A stretch of 64,000 nucleotides of DNA from Rotaria sp. Silwood1. Lineage: Eukaryota; Rotifera; Eurotatoria; Philodinida; Philodinidae. The DNA lies in contig CAJNOP010000002.1 of NCBI GenBank assembly GCA_905250075.1, positions 1,679,867 through 1,743,866 on the forward strand. Direction: 5' to 3'. Shown piece after piece: positions 35,290 through 47,439 of the stretch; positions within the stretch are counted from its first letter, which is position 1; every line of letters begins with the position of its first letter. The notes beneath the pieces were generated by a model. That model was not told the DNA's origin. It worked only from the letters and a program-made list of their open reading frames with translations, and did not search any database. Made by a program: the position numbers and the translations under genes.

Positions 35290-38285
35290 TACATTAAAGC
35301 TTTCTATTGTGTGTGTGCAACTTTTGCTTGATCCCTATTTTTCCCTGTCCATATAGTGGATCCATTTTTCCGAGATATATGTTTAACTAGACATAGTCGG
35401 AAAAAGATAGGATTCTGTATTATATATATACATACAGGAAGGGCACAACAATCAAATTCATATCGTGGTGTTTCATCAGTGACTAGTAGTTCACCATCGC
35501 CGAGCACTGCCGAGCCAGGCTCGGCAAGTAAGTGTACTTGCTTTACTAATATTCATTTACTAATCATTATTCTGTGTGTGTTTGTAGCTTTATATATTTC
35601 TAATTAATACTAATAATATTATTTTAAATGATAGTAAACAAAGTAAAAAGAAACTTCTCTTTGTTCTAAATGTAGTGGCAGCAAAAATGAGAACTCTGAC
35701 ATATCAATTATCAAATTTAAAATTTGTTGAAGAAGGTTGGACATTACAAAGGCCACCTGATTTTGAAATAAGTTCAGATGATGATTCTGAAGATGGAGAA
35801 CATATACTTGTACCAAGAGATCTTTCGTCTTCGATACTTAAAGTAATATACTATAAAATCATTATTGATATAATATAAATATATATATATATATTTCTTT
35901 TCTATTTATCGATAGAGATATGAAAGACCATTAATTCAAAGATTTTATAAAGACGGATCAAAAGCAGCTATTCTTTTTCCAAATGGAACAGGCTGTGTTT
36001 AGTAAGTTGTAATGTTTGAGAAGCTTTTTTCAAAAACTTTTCTTTCGTGTCTTAAGTTATCCATCGGGTAATTTGGCTATCAGTATCTCAGAAGTTGCTC
36101 GTGCTATGCTTTTATATACTGCATTTACTGATGAACCAACACTTTCAGCAAAACAATTAGCACAATTTGATCCATTTGGAAATGGTTATTGTAATTTTAC
36201 CAATGGAGATTTAAGGTATGAAATTTTATTATTAATTAATAAATATTGAAATAACTAACAAAAAAAATTGAATCTTTCTTCTATTCAACATAACGGATAG
36301 TGCAAAAGTTCTAAATTAATTTTGTTTTGTAGTATAGTGTGACAAAAAATTCGTCGTAAAGATTTGATATTTTTCTTATTAGGAAAAGCACAGTCTCGAC
36401 TACAAAGTTTCGTTCAAAATATTTACCGAAGGTTGAAAATTTTTAAGGACATATTTGATCAGAAAAATACCTTACAATTTCATACAAAAACAGTGATGAA
36501 AGAAATGCATTTGATTGATTTGTCTTGCACTCAACTTTTGTAATCTTTAGGCAGATTACGTATGAATGTAACTAACACGACATAAGCTTTCTAGTGATAT
36601 CAAAGTATTGAAATTAATAAACCATATATTCCATAGGAAATTGCTTTATTAAAAGCTTGATTTCTTCATCTACAAAGTTCATCGAAGTTTTTTTTTGATA
36701 ACATTTACTATTCTGTTTTATTCAATGTGCTGTTGAAGAGGGCTCATTAAATTTTATGAGACATAAAAAATGCAATTTCATTCACTTCGGTTTTTGGAAA
36801 AAAATAATATTTTTTCCAATTACTTATTAGGCTATCTGAAGTCGATGGAAAAATATTGATTTTGCACTCAACAGATGACTTGAAAATTTTATTTTTTGTC
36901 TGTTTACAATGTCCTATCTTTATGCTAGAAAATCCGATAAACGACAGAAAATAAGCTTAACTTTCTTAATCAATGGAGATTTCATTTTGAATATCAAGAG
37001 TGTAGAAAGAACTTTTCTTGTCAAACATGTTCTGAAAACTTTTCAGCCTTCTATAAGTATTTAATAGATCTGCAACTGTTCTTAGTTCCATGAACTGATT
37101 TTTTTTTGAGAACTAAGTCTAGTTAGTAGTTGGTATTTTTGAGAATCGTGTCCTTCTATCTACGCATTAAGTTTTGGTTAGATTCGTTCCAGCATATTTG
37201 TGCAGTTGTGAAACATGACCCAGAATAGAGTAATTATAGATATAATTGATAGGTTATAATAAATTGTCTAGTGGCATCAGTTGTTTTAGAATGAACTCTT
37301 GACATAGATCAGTTTCTTTTAAAGAACTGTTGGAATAGTTCCCAAGATCGAAACTAATACAAAACTGTCGTAGTTTTAGTAGATTAAATAAAATATTTTT
37401 ATACACCTTTGTAGTTGAGACTTTGCTCTTTCTGATGATATAACAATCAAGTCTCCATCATGGTTTGTTATCAAGTCATACAGACAACAAAAATAATATA
37501 GAACTTTTGCATCATACATTGTGTTCGAATAGTAAGGCATTTAACATATGAATTTCACAAAAAAATAATCTTTCATAAAAAACTTGTTCATGCTTTTTTT
37601 TTTATTTATAGATTACAATTGACAGCACTTGAAGGCGTAGAATTAAATTTTGATGGTGGTCGACGCCGTCGTTGGAATTGGTGGACAAAAGTGAATACGT
37701 CTTTTGAACCACACGTACATGCACCACCATTTCAACCAATATTATTTCATTTAAATAATGAAATTGTTATAAAAATTTGTTCACAAGAAAAAATTTATAT
37801 GAAATTTTCTACTGAACTTGTTGAACTTAAATTTAAAGTTGGTGCTAGATTAAAAGTAAAAATAAAAAAAGAATATGTTTCATTGTTTTCTTTTTCTTCT
37901 TTTATATTCTTATCTGTAGGTAAATAATGTGAATAATTTACCATCAACACAAAAAAATGATCCATATGAAAATCTATTAAAAAAGAAAAATATTATTATA
38001 ACGTAAGTCTATTCGATTTATTGTATTTCATAGTGTGTTTTTTTGCTCAATCATATTCGTTTTTATTTTTACAGACGTTTATTAAAAAATATCCAAAATG
38101 AAGCCCAACAATATATTAAAAGTCAAGAACAAATGCGAATTTCTCAAGAAACAACTTTAATTAATCTTGAACAACAAAAACGTACAAAACAACCAATTAA
38201 ACAAAGCTTATTTCCACCTATACGGCAAAATGAAGAAAAAATTCAAAATAATCGAAAAATTTATCGCAGTGTCATAGTCACGTAA
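30973..38285 (+). CDS. ERICH6/FAM194-like glutamate-rich protein
   Basis: Eighteen exons: 30973-31093, 33543-33611, 33683-33830, 33890-33942, 34011-34114, 34166-34249, 34325-34504, 34559-34719, 34789-34880, 34946-35029, 35166-35252, 35357-35527, 35676-35842, 35916-36001, 36057-36215, 37612-37855, 37920-38002 and 38075-38285. They code for about 767 aa. Glu-rich stretches occur near residues 135-160. A conserved Cys pair (CEFCGEP, 230-233) is followed by CC at 256-257. Residues about 505-690 carry the FAM194-type domain: RFYKDGSKAAILFPNGTG, YYPSGNLAISIS, FGNGYCNFTNGDLRLQL. The C-terminus is basic and Gln-rich. The protein is probably cytosolic; vertebrate relatives are of unknown function and, as I recall, testis- or cilia-linked. 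Exon 1 and exons 11-12 are the least certain (exon 11 acceptor chosen to avoid a stop). Intron 1 hosts an antisense gene, and intron 15 an inverted-repeat element. Confidence 0.8.
31913..33052 (-). CDS. proline/arginine-rich protein nested antisense in an intron, function unknown
   Basis: Two exons, 33052-32876 and 32809-31913, with a 66-nt intron, coding for 357 aa. The N-terminus has MGHYGKHIIDPETGLCEICD with a CxxC pair. The rest is rich in Arg, Pro and polar residues, with repeated charged motifs (RRVIREEP, RRRIVRRNPPP, PPRRYVVQSMGPPPPP) and looks disordered. The proline runs could bind SH3 or WW domains. No signal peptide or membrane helix is present. It lies wholly inside intron 1 of the ERICH6-like gene, on the opposite strand. 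The family is not recognised. Confidence 0.8.
32824..32846. repeat. GA-rich microsatellite in an intron
   Basis: A short AGAGAG tract with one G interruption, within the single intron of the nested antisense gene. Confidence 0.7.
35253..35289. repeat. (ATA)n trinucleotide microsatellite in an intron
   Basis: About eleven ATA/TAA units directly after the exon 11 donor of the ERICH6-like gene. Confidence 0.85.
36300..37511. repeat. 1.2-kb long-TIR element filling an intron
   Basis: The left end TGCAAAAGTTCTAAATTA at 36301 is matched on the complement of the right end by TGCAAAAGTTCTATATTA, ending at 37510. Further inward both arms share GCACAGTCTCGACTACAAAG / GCAAAGTCTCAACTACAAAG. The arms are at least 120 bp at moderate identity. 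The middle has no intact transposase frame. It occupies nearly all of intron 15 of the ERICH6-like gene and accounts for that intron being 1396 nt instead of about 60. Confidence 0.75.
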
Positions 38286-38496
38286 AAGCCAACCATTTTG
38301 ACCTTGCCAATTGACTACTGATAAAATAACTTTCCTTTGTGTGTACGTAGTATGTGTGTCTTTATCTTTTCTATTACCCATTTCTCTCTCTGTCTCACCC
38401 TTTTCTAAATAAACTGAAGATATTTAATCTCTTACTCGAATCATTTTGTTTCATCATTGTATTTTAACTGACATTCATACAGTATCAAACGCAACA

Positions 38497-38929
38497 ATGC
38501 GATTACTTTGGTTTTATACATTTGCTTTAGTATTGATCTTTGCATTTGCTTTTCGTAAGATTTTTCTTCATAAATTTTATACATTACTTTTGTATCTATT
38601 ATATAGAGCATGTACATGGTAATGAACATAAAAAACATGGTGCTGGAGCAAAAGGCATAAGTCCTCAAAGTGGTAATCAAGCTAACCGTTTACCACAAAA
38701 TCCTCCAGGTGGTGGTCATGCTAGCGGATCTCATGGTAAAGACCAATCACTATCACCTAATCGTGGTAGTTCAAGGGGTAGCAGTTCTTCATCAGGCCAC
38801 CATAGCGATAAATCAGGTCACAAGAAAAAAAAACATCAAGGAAAAGGTGGCAAACATCACGGAAAAGGTGGCAAACAACATAAACAAAAAAAAGGCGACG
38901 GTAAACACAAGAAACATTCTAGTGGCTAG
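38497..38929 (+). CDS. secreted His/Lys/Gly/Ser-rich protein
   Basis: Two exons, 38497-38554 and 38607-38929, with a 52-nt intron, giving 126 aa. Residues 1-19 (MRLLWFYTFALVLIFAFAF) are a signal peptide. The mature part is low complexity: a Gly/Asn/Pro/Ser segment, then a strongly basic tail with repeats GKGGKHHGKGGKQHKQKKGD. It contains no cysteine. The composition suggests metal (His), polyanion or matrix binding, but no family is recognised. It starts about 210 bp after the ERICH6-like stop codon on the same strand, with its own start and signal peptide. Confidence 0.75.
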
Positions 38930-39022
38930 AGACATCAAAGCAGAAGCTAAATTCATCATCATTAACTTGATTTATTCTTTTTATTATTTTGTAGTATTCA
39001 AAAGAAAGCTTTTTTTTAATCT

Positions 39023-40159
39023 TTAAATTGAAATACAGTCACCATAACTATCTTCATAGTAACCATTTAAACATTTACAACGTGAAAATGTATTACTCAA
39101 TTTTTGACATGTAGAACGTTTAGTTGGACATTGAAAATAGCCTTTGTTGCAACATAATGGTGCGTTATGTACCATTAATGGTTCTTCACCTAATCGCATA
39201 TCACCACAATATGCAATTATATCTAATTTATAAAATTGTCTAAAATAATTTGATCTTTAAAAAAAATATAATTGAATTGAAATTAAAACTTACGTTGTTT
39301 TGGTAATTAAATGAAAATTTTTATTTCGAAATTGTTCATTTGTACGATTAGCCCAACCATATATCATTAAAGTTTTAGCAATTGTTTTAAACCAATCACT
39401 TTTACATGTTCGACATGTTATATTTTCTGAATAGAGACTTACATCAGTTAATTGATAACCATTTAAATGAAATAATTCTTTTGGAAATATGTTTATTGTT
39501 CGACTACCGAAATGAACAATTTGTATATGTGATAAACGATTTAAATTATCCACATAGCTAAGTGGAAAATAATTTAAACTCGTAAATATATGTAAATAAC
39601 GTAAATTACTTAAATATTCTATTGATGGATAATCAATAAGTGAATGCATATCATCAAGTATTAATTCAGTTAAATTAGATAAATTTTCTAATGATGATGG
39701 TAAACGTTTTATATTAGTATGTACAAAACGAATAGTTTGTAATTGATAGGCATTAAGAAATATATCATCAGGTAAAATTGTTAATGAAAATTGTGTATGA
39801 CTTATTGAAATAGCACGCAATGTACGGCAAGAAAATGCTCGTGAACCTATTGAATGAATATATGATGATTCGATTAATAAACCTAATAAATATTGTTGTT
39901 GATGTTGACCACATATTTCTCTATGAATATGAAGATTTGGACTTTTAGTAATTTTTAATGGTAATTTTTTTTCTAAAATATCTTTCGTTTGTAAAAGATC
40001 ATTTGAAAGTGAATGAAGATTTGAACAATGATAGGTTAATGAATAACCATAGCTTCTTTTATAACGATCATAATCGATATTACAATTTTCAGTTGATTTT
40101 ATTGGAATAATAAATGTAATGAATAGACAAAGAATAAAAATAATCCACTGAAAGAACAT
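39023..40159 (-). CDS. secreted leucine-rich-repeat protein with cysteine-rich C-terminus
   Basis: Two exons on the minus strand, 40159-39294 and 39239-39023, with a 54-nt intron, coding for 360 aa. The start at 40159 is chosen because it opens a signal peptide (MFFQWIIFILCLFITFIIPI). An upstream in-frame Met at 40291 would bury it behind 44 residues. After an N-terminal Cys cap come leucine-rich repeats (e.g. LQTIRFVHTNIKRLPSSLEN, LTELILDDMHSLIDYPSIEY, LRYLHIFTSLNYFPLSY). A C-terminal cap with CRTCKSDWF follows, then an EGF-like stretch (CPTKRSTCQKLSNTFSRCKC). No transmembrane helix follows, so the product is extracellular. Its likely role is protein-protein binding; the ligand is unknown. 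Confidence 0.85.
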
Positions 40160-42522
40160 TTGAAAATATTGTGAATATGTGATGCACTGCAACTCTTTTT
40201 TTTTTCTTGTTTTATTTTTATTGATGTCTGATAAGAGATGATGAAAATGTTTTAGGATGAGGTCATTGATTATGATAAAATATGATGACAATTAAAAATT
40301 TACGTATCGCATGAGACTTTTAAAGTTCATTTACATGATTCAGTTACATATGTTCAAAAGACAATGATCAAACATTTATTTTTTATATTTTTTATTTTTA
40401 TTCTCTTGCTTATTTTTTTATCAATCGAGAAGACTGATTGATTTTGTTTTTCCTTTTTGTGATGTTTATCTTCAATGAGTTGAATTACTCTCAAGATCAT
40501 CACAGTAATTGAGTATAAAACGGATAGTACTATGTACAATGTAATTTAATACTTGATAGAAATAGCACCATCATTTTTCGACTAAGATATTGTGTGAAAA
40601 ATGATTAGATAAACAAGGACAAAAAGATTTTAAAGGGCAGATAAAGAAACAATGTGAAAGAGTAAAGAAGGGAATCGATTTCGTGGTTTATCAAATATGG
40701 GTATGTGATTTCAAAAACATGATTCTACTGAGATAGTAATGCTTCGTTTTTTTAAACGGTTATTTGATCTTCATTTATCGAAAGTAATTATATAAACAAA
40801 ATCTTTTTTTATTAATTAATGAATAACTGAAAAGTAAAAATTTAAATACTATGCTATAAGATTTGTTAAGTCATTGAAGAATTATACAGTAATCGATTTG
40901 TCTCTTTTTTATGCAAATAGAATTTGAACATTCAAGAGAATAAACATACAATAATAATAAAACAATAACAGACTATCAATAATAATCATTTTCGTAAGTT
41001 TCAGTCACTTTGGTTCTTATTAAAGTTATAAAAAGTATTTGTAGTGATTTGACATTGGCTCGCTCATGTACCGTCTATGACCAAATTAATCTGCGAAATA
41101 AATATTTGTATGCTGTTTAACATTCTTCTATGAAACGTAATTTATATTTTCTTGTTTAATAATGAAAATCTATTCGAATTGAATAATTCGTAAAGATACT
41201 TGTTAATAAATACAAAGTTTTCAAAATGCCCTCTAGTTATTCTTTCATGAATATCTTTTATACAATTCAGGCAAATTCAGCTGCCTTTGCTTAATAATCT
41301 AATAGTGAATTCTTTCAAATTTTAGTGCATACGATTTCGTTGATAATAAATCTTCAAAATAATTACCGTGAACTGAAATATCTCACACCATCGTTTTCCA
41401 AATCTTTAAAAAAACTACAGAAACCTTTCTGGTTTGAAGTAATTCATTTTCAATATTGATTCTTATTTTGAACTCAATCAAATCTTTATGTATGTATTAC
41501 AGACATAAGTTTTCACATGATATTTATCAATAAAAAAAGTTAAATGAAAAGAGATAAAATTTGAAATATTGTAATCGTTGACTTTTAAACTAACTAGTTT
41601 TCAAAATTTGTTCTATGCATATCCATATAATTAATATCATTCATAAAATTTGCTTTGCTTTACTTTGCTTTGCTCTGATTATTCTCTCAGATGACATTAA
41701 TGTTCCATTATACTAACAATAATATTTAATGGTAGTATGTTTTTACCTTATCCGTATGAAAAAAAAACTTTGAATAAATGTCTACCATCAATGAAAAAAT
41801 CAGCCTATTTGATTTCAACCGACTCGGAGATATTTTATTTCTTTTTGTTGTAGTTTTATTTATAGCTCATCATGTCATTTCAACTTGATCTTGTTGGATA
41901 CAGTGTATTTTATATAGTGCTTCATTGCAGAATATTCCGTCATGAACATCATCGATTTTCTCTTTTGTAATTTTTGAAGACCTTTCATATTGTCGTTCAT
42001 TTAGCACTATACTAATCCATAATAGAAATTCTTATACAGTCTATATCTGATGTTGGTATGCCAAATTTTAATCGAATTTTTTATTACATAACGACACGTA
42101 ACTCAAATTTGATCATTATCAAGATTGTTGCTATTCGTATATTTACAAACATAGGTATTTGTCTGAAAATATATTAGAACAAAACTTCAAAGTATATACT
42201 ATAACGTTAATTAAAAAAGAAACTATTTCAGAATTATTCTTGTAAACTTTCCAGACAAATTCTCGAGACATGGTATAAAAATGATAATATGTTTTTGAGA
42301 ATGAATACAAGCTCAGATGTTTTTAGAACAAAAATTTATTTATATTGATTTAATTCTAAAATTTTTGCATGTATATATTTATTTATTTGTTGGAAATCAA
42401 TAGGAATAATCTGATAACACAAAGAAAAAAGAAAAGCAGATAAATATACATAAATAAGATAAATGAATAAATAGAATAGAAATTAAGGATTTTTTTCTTT
42501 TCTTAATATTCCATATCGAATA
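40160..42522. other. 2.4-kb gene-free spacer
   Basis: Sequence between the LRR gene start and the EXOC3 stop codon. It holds the LRR promoter and EXOC3 3' region, and a TTTGC microsatellite at 41650-41676. No other feature was recognised. Confidence 0.5.
41650..41676. repeat. TTTGC pentanucleotide microsatellite
   Basis: About five imperfect TTTGC/TTTAC units in tandem. Confidence 0.75.
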
Positions 42523-45500
42523 TCAATTTATTTGATTAACAATTTCCATAATTTCAAATAGAATACCTTGATTCACACGTGGCATATTTGCTAGTGCAGC
42601 ATCAGCTTTCTCTTTTGCTTCTTGTTTTGTTAAATCTCCACGTAATAATAAAACTTGTGTAACTTGATCCATATTTAAACTAGGATATTTTTTTGCTAAT
42701 GTTGCTATTTCAAGTACAATTGAATCTAAATCTGTTTGTTCAAGTACATCAGCTATATTACTTAATATATTAAAATGATATTCAGTTGCATTATCAGCTG
42801 ATGTACCATCCCATGATTTAAATTCTTTATCAAGGTGAGCTGATTCTCTACGTAATTGTTCTGCACCTGTACGTCGTTCAGCTGGTGTAGAAAATTTAAT
42901 AGGTGCATTACGTGAAAATAAATTTCGTAAATAATGAGCTAATATACGTTTATGCCATGTATAAAAAATATAAGCTAATAAGGGTTTTTTTAAATGTGTT
43001 AATTCTGAACTCCAATAATCACGTGTTGTTTCAATAATTGTACCACAACATTGTTTAGCTGTTGGACCAAACCAATCACGTGTAAAAAGTATTTTAAGAA
43101 ATTTCAATGTATCCATTTCAATTTCTTGTAATATAACATCACAACAATATTCAGCTGTACGTTCAAATTTTTTTCCCATACTTTCATAACGATCAAGTTG
43201 TTGTTGTGATGAACGTGATAAATCATCAAGATCATCACGATCATATTTTTTTCGTACGATAAGTACAAAATTTGGTATTGATTCACAATTATTCGCATTT
43301 GCTACCATTTGTTTTGTAAAATTTTCTTTAAATGATTGTCGATCATTAAAATATTTTTTAGCATAAGCATTTATTTCATTAATATATAAATCACGAAATT
43401 CATTTATTTTTTGTAATATCATACCAAGAATTAATTGACATGTTTCATCAGACATTTGTTTAGCCATATCAAGTGTTTCTATAATCATATTTATTAACAT
43501 ACGGGGCATTGTTGTAGCATAATAATGTTCAGATGTTAATTCAACTTCTTTTAATGCATACCAATCCTAGAAAATAATATAAGATAGATACGATATAGAT
43601 TATATTCTAATGCATTGATTATGAAAAATTTGTAAGAATGACAGAAAATGTGTGATTGCTCATCGAAGCTTGAAATCGGATGTATATGTCAAAGGAAAAC
43701 AGTCGATTGTATTAAGTTTCAATCAATACCATCACAGTCAGTACTCATTCAATAGCGGTGAGTTACCCTCAATTTCGTAAAATCCTTCGCGTAACTCCCT
43801 GGACCACTCTGTGGTTTCATACAGTAATACAGAGAAAAATATATTGAGCGTCTAGTCTTCAATAAAGTTAGAAGTTCAGCAGTATTCGTAACTTTTTTAG
43901 AATGGCAATTTTTCTAGGATTTTAATTGCTATTTGATATTACAGGGTTTTGAACAATATCTAGTATATAGAACTTATGGATTCTTTTAGACCTCTAAATC
44001 CACAGTTTTTTCTTTTCCAGTTCATGTACGTGTATGATGACATCATGTAGTGTTGCTGTGATATTAAAACTATAAGAAGAAGAGGAAATAATCTATGATC
44101 AAAGAAAAAGAGAGGATTATCAAAGTTACAATCTGCATAAAAGCTTCGCTCGTTTATATACGGAGTACGGATCCCACAGTCAAAGAGTTGAAATTGGTGA
44201 CAATACCTCCTTTTAACACGTACAGGGTTTTCCTAAAGTTCACCATTAAAATAGAAAGTGGATATCTTTTAATAGTTGAGATGATTTATATGTTTAGTTT
44301 CTAATATTGTAGTATATACATTGACGTTTCATTTCATGTAATTTGGTTTATCAAAAATATTCAAAATGATTATTGCCATTTGAAATATTTAAAATAATAC
44401 AGGAAAAAAACTGTTTTCAAATCAATTTATTTTCGTTATTTATTCTCATTTTGAATTCGACTAGATTTTAATACATGTCTTGTTAAAATACTGTTAATGT
44501 CCTCTAACATTGAAATAAAACGTTGACAATTTTAATTCGATCTTGTACATCTTCTTCGTCAAGTTATTCGAGAAATTATATTTTGTATGATTTAATCGGA
44601 AGAGACTTAGCCATCTTTCAGTGTACTATTGTTCACGGCATGAAACAGACTGTTGCAACAGATCAAGTGTTTAGTAGTGACTAATTTACACAAACATCAT
44701 AAATTTTGTCGATTTTTTCTTCTTTTTTTTTAGATTTTTCATAATTCGTAAATTTGCTACAGTACTAGTTTGATGAAAAGATTAAACAGTATTTCATACT
44801 CAGTTTACATTTGGTAGTTGCCTGTCTATATTTGACTTGCACTTTTCGTTTCCTAATGATAAATCGCTTCAATTTGACTATTAATGAAACAATTTGTATT
44901 CTAATGTCAATGGACACAGAAACTTATCAGAAAATAAACAAAATAAAACTTCAAAGAGTATATTATCATGATATACAAAAATTGTACAAATCACCTAAAG
45001 TGACTAAAACATATTCTTGCTTCTTTCATGGCAAACTTTTGGGGCTTCCTGTAGATCATGGGAATCTTTGACAATCAAAGAAGATTTTACACAAGAAAGT
45101 AAGGAATGAAATTAAAGAAAGTTGACAAATTGTTGATGGACAACAACAATTTTGGCGAAATAAAATGAAAAATTATAATTGAAAAACTAGTCGTTATTTT
45201 ACAGTCTTCATCATACTATTGAAAATCATGATTATGTTCGAATTAAAGTTTTAAAAAGTCTGGCTCTTGGATTGAAAACATAATTTCAAAAAATATTTAT
45301 TCGATATAACGAGAGAGTCAGTCGAACTGATAGATGAGTTTCTCAAGTCGAGTAATGATCACATACACAAGTCGAAGAGAGTATGCTAAAAGCTTTAGCC
45401 GAAAAGTATGTTCTTTTGTTGAGATATCGAATGTTTAAAATATACTTACTTGCTACAGACATGATATCACAATCCAGTTTACTTGAAAGTTCAATATCTC

Positions 45501-47439
45501 AACAAAAGCATATTTTTTTCAGCTAAAACTTTCAGAATGTTCTATGGATTCTTTGACATATCGATGGACAAAATCTCACATGGAAATTCTTTGCTTTTCA
45601 TTTTTTAATGCATGCTTGAAGTTCGGTCCAAACTTCGCTAAAAAGTCACAACTCGGCTCTCAAAGGCCTATGGCAACGAACCCTTGTGACTTTTGCTAGT
45701 TTCAACAAGATATCCTTGTAAGTGCAAAATGAGCTTTAACGACCGATATCAGTTCGAGTGGTTCCTTTGTAAGCGAATCCTTTAAAGATATGGTAAACAA
45801 ACAAACCTTGACTTCCGATGATATAATATTTGGTATCCATTCAGTAAACTTTTGCTTTCTCTCATTGATAAATACATCAGTGACAGCAGCAAGCATATCT
45901 TTTTCAAGTAATGGAGATAATTGACTAAGATCTAATTTCAATTCAGGATGACCCAAACATTCAGCACCTCTTTTAAAATGAAAATAAAATAAATCTTAAT
46001 ATTTTCTTTTTGTTGAAACAAATTCTTACTGATAATCCCGAACAAATGTCACAATAGTATAAACTTCAGCCGTTGTCAATAAATCACCTTCACTACGTCG
46101 TTTTGGATCACATATTTCAGTTAAATGTTCTTTAAGACAATTATGATAATAATCAAGAAAACGATTAACAATATCATATTGTTTTGGAAAACAACGAAGA
46201 CAAGTTTTCTAATAAAAAAAAACACATAACAAGAATATTCTTCATATTATTTTTATTCTTATTTATAAAATTTTTACTGTAATAATTCGAAAATCTCTTA
46301 AAATTATTTGTCGACACATTTCTAAATGACGTGTTAACCAATATTTATGTTCTTCTCGTGTTTCTAATTGGTTTCCTTCAATACTGAATATAAACAAAAA
46401 AAGTCATAAAACGAAATTATTGTTCTTTCTTACCGATCCTTAACACTTTTTCTTAATAATTCAAAACAAAGTTTTTTCCATTGTCTTGGTCGATCAGGTG
46501 GACTAAATCCAGTTGATTCTTTTTTCTCCATCCAAAATCGATCAACTCTAAAATGATACATATTTTTCAAATTTCAAATAAAAACAAAAAAAAAATAATT
46601 CTATTATTACTGTTCTTCTCGTTCAATAAGTCTTAATGCAGTAACAAGTTTTTCTGGTGCACTTATTGCACAATCATACCAACGTGAAATTCGAAATGAA
46701 ATTAATTGTCGTAAATGTGCAACAAGTCTTTCATAATCAGCGAAATAATTTGTAATTAATTGTATATCATCAGGTTGTGAATCTTTTTCTTGTACTTTAT
46801 GTAATTCAAATAAAAGATAATTTCGAGAATTTTCAATTTCCATTATTAGTTGATGAGCTTGTAGAAGTTTTTCTTGTCCCATTAATTCATCAGCTTTTTT
46901 AACATTTTCAGGTGTTTTTATAATATAATCCAGATTAGCTTGAGCAAGAGAAAGTTGTCTAAAAAATTAGAAACAATTTTAATAAATAATGAATTTTAAA
47001 ATAAATACCTATAAGTATTTGCTTCCACACGTAAATCTTCTAGCTTTGATTGTAACGGAGCAATTTTTTGTAATTTTTCATCTGTTTCACGCATTGTTCG
47101 TTCAACTGTTTTCATATTTTCAAGAGAAATTTGTAATTGAGCAATACCTGTTTTTATACTTTCTAATTGTGATTGAACTGCTGTACGTAATTGTTCATCA
47201 AGAGTACGCTTAAATAAAAACATATTTTGAAAAATATGATTGTATGTCGTTTAGATAAAAACCTTTCGTTGTGCAGCAGCTGTACGTAATTGATCAAGTT
47301 TTTCAAGATTTTCTGGTTTTTCTAGCTTAGCTTGAATTATTCGAAGAGCATTTGTTTCAGCTTCACGACGCATATCGTCTAAAACATTACTTTCAGGAGT
47401 TTGTGTTGAAGGTGATGTGACACCAACGAATAGATCCAT
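42523..47439 (-). CDS. EXOC3: exocyst complex component 3 (SEC6)
   Basis: Eight exons on the minus strand: 47439-47263, 47208-47009, 46958-46611, 46547-46434, 46383-46278, 46208-46030, 45969-45807 and 43566-42523. They give 776 aa, close to the roughly 745-aa length usual for animal Sec6. The N-terminal coiled coil (KPENLEKLDQLRTAAAQRK, then a long Gln/Leu-rich helix) and the helical-rod C-terminus align along the whole family. Diagnostic stretches are LVTALRLIEREEQVDRFW, TGFSPPDRPRQWKK, YWLTRHLEMCRQIILRDF, FSTPAERRTGAEQLRRE and LEIATLAKKYPSLNMDQVTQ. Sec6 is a core subunit of the exocyst, which tethers secretory vesicles to the plasma membrane before fusion. Intron 7 is unusually long (2240 nt) and carries an inverted repeat; other introns are 51-70 nt. 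The gene lies head to head with eEF2 kinase. Confidence 0.97.
45389..45530. repeat. hairpin-forming inverted repeat in EXOC3 intron 7
   Basis: The arm at about 45389-45428 (AGCTTTAGCCGAAAAGTATG then TTTTGTTGAGATAT) is inverted at about 45488-45530 with a few mismatches. The loop is about 60 nt. It is probably the remnant of a foldback element. Confidence 0.65.

Noticed and set aside
35407-35438. Possible 21-nt intron GTATTATATATATACATACAG inside ERICH6-like exon 12
   Set aside because: It has GT and AG ends but is too short for a spliceosomal intron; its length is a multiple of three and the frame stays open, so it is kept as coding.
44811-45071. 86-codon frame in EXOC3 intron 7 on the plus strand
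   Set aside because: No recognisable domain, no signal peptide of good quality, and no splice partners; treated as chance.
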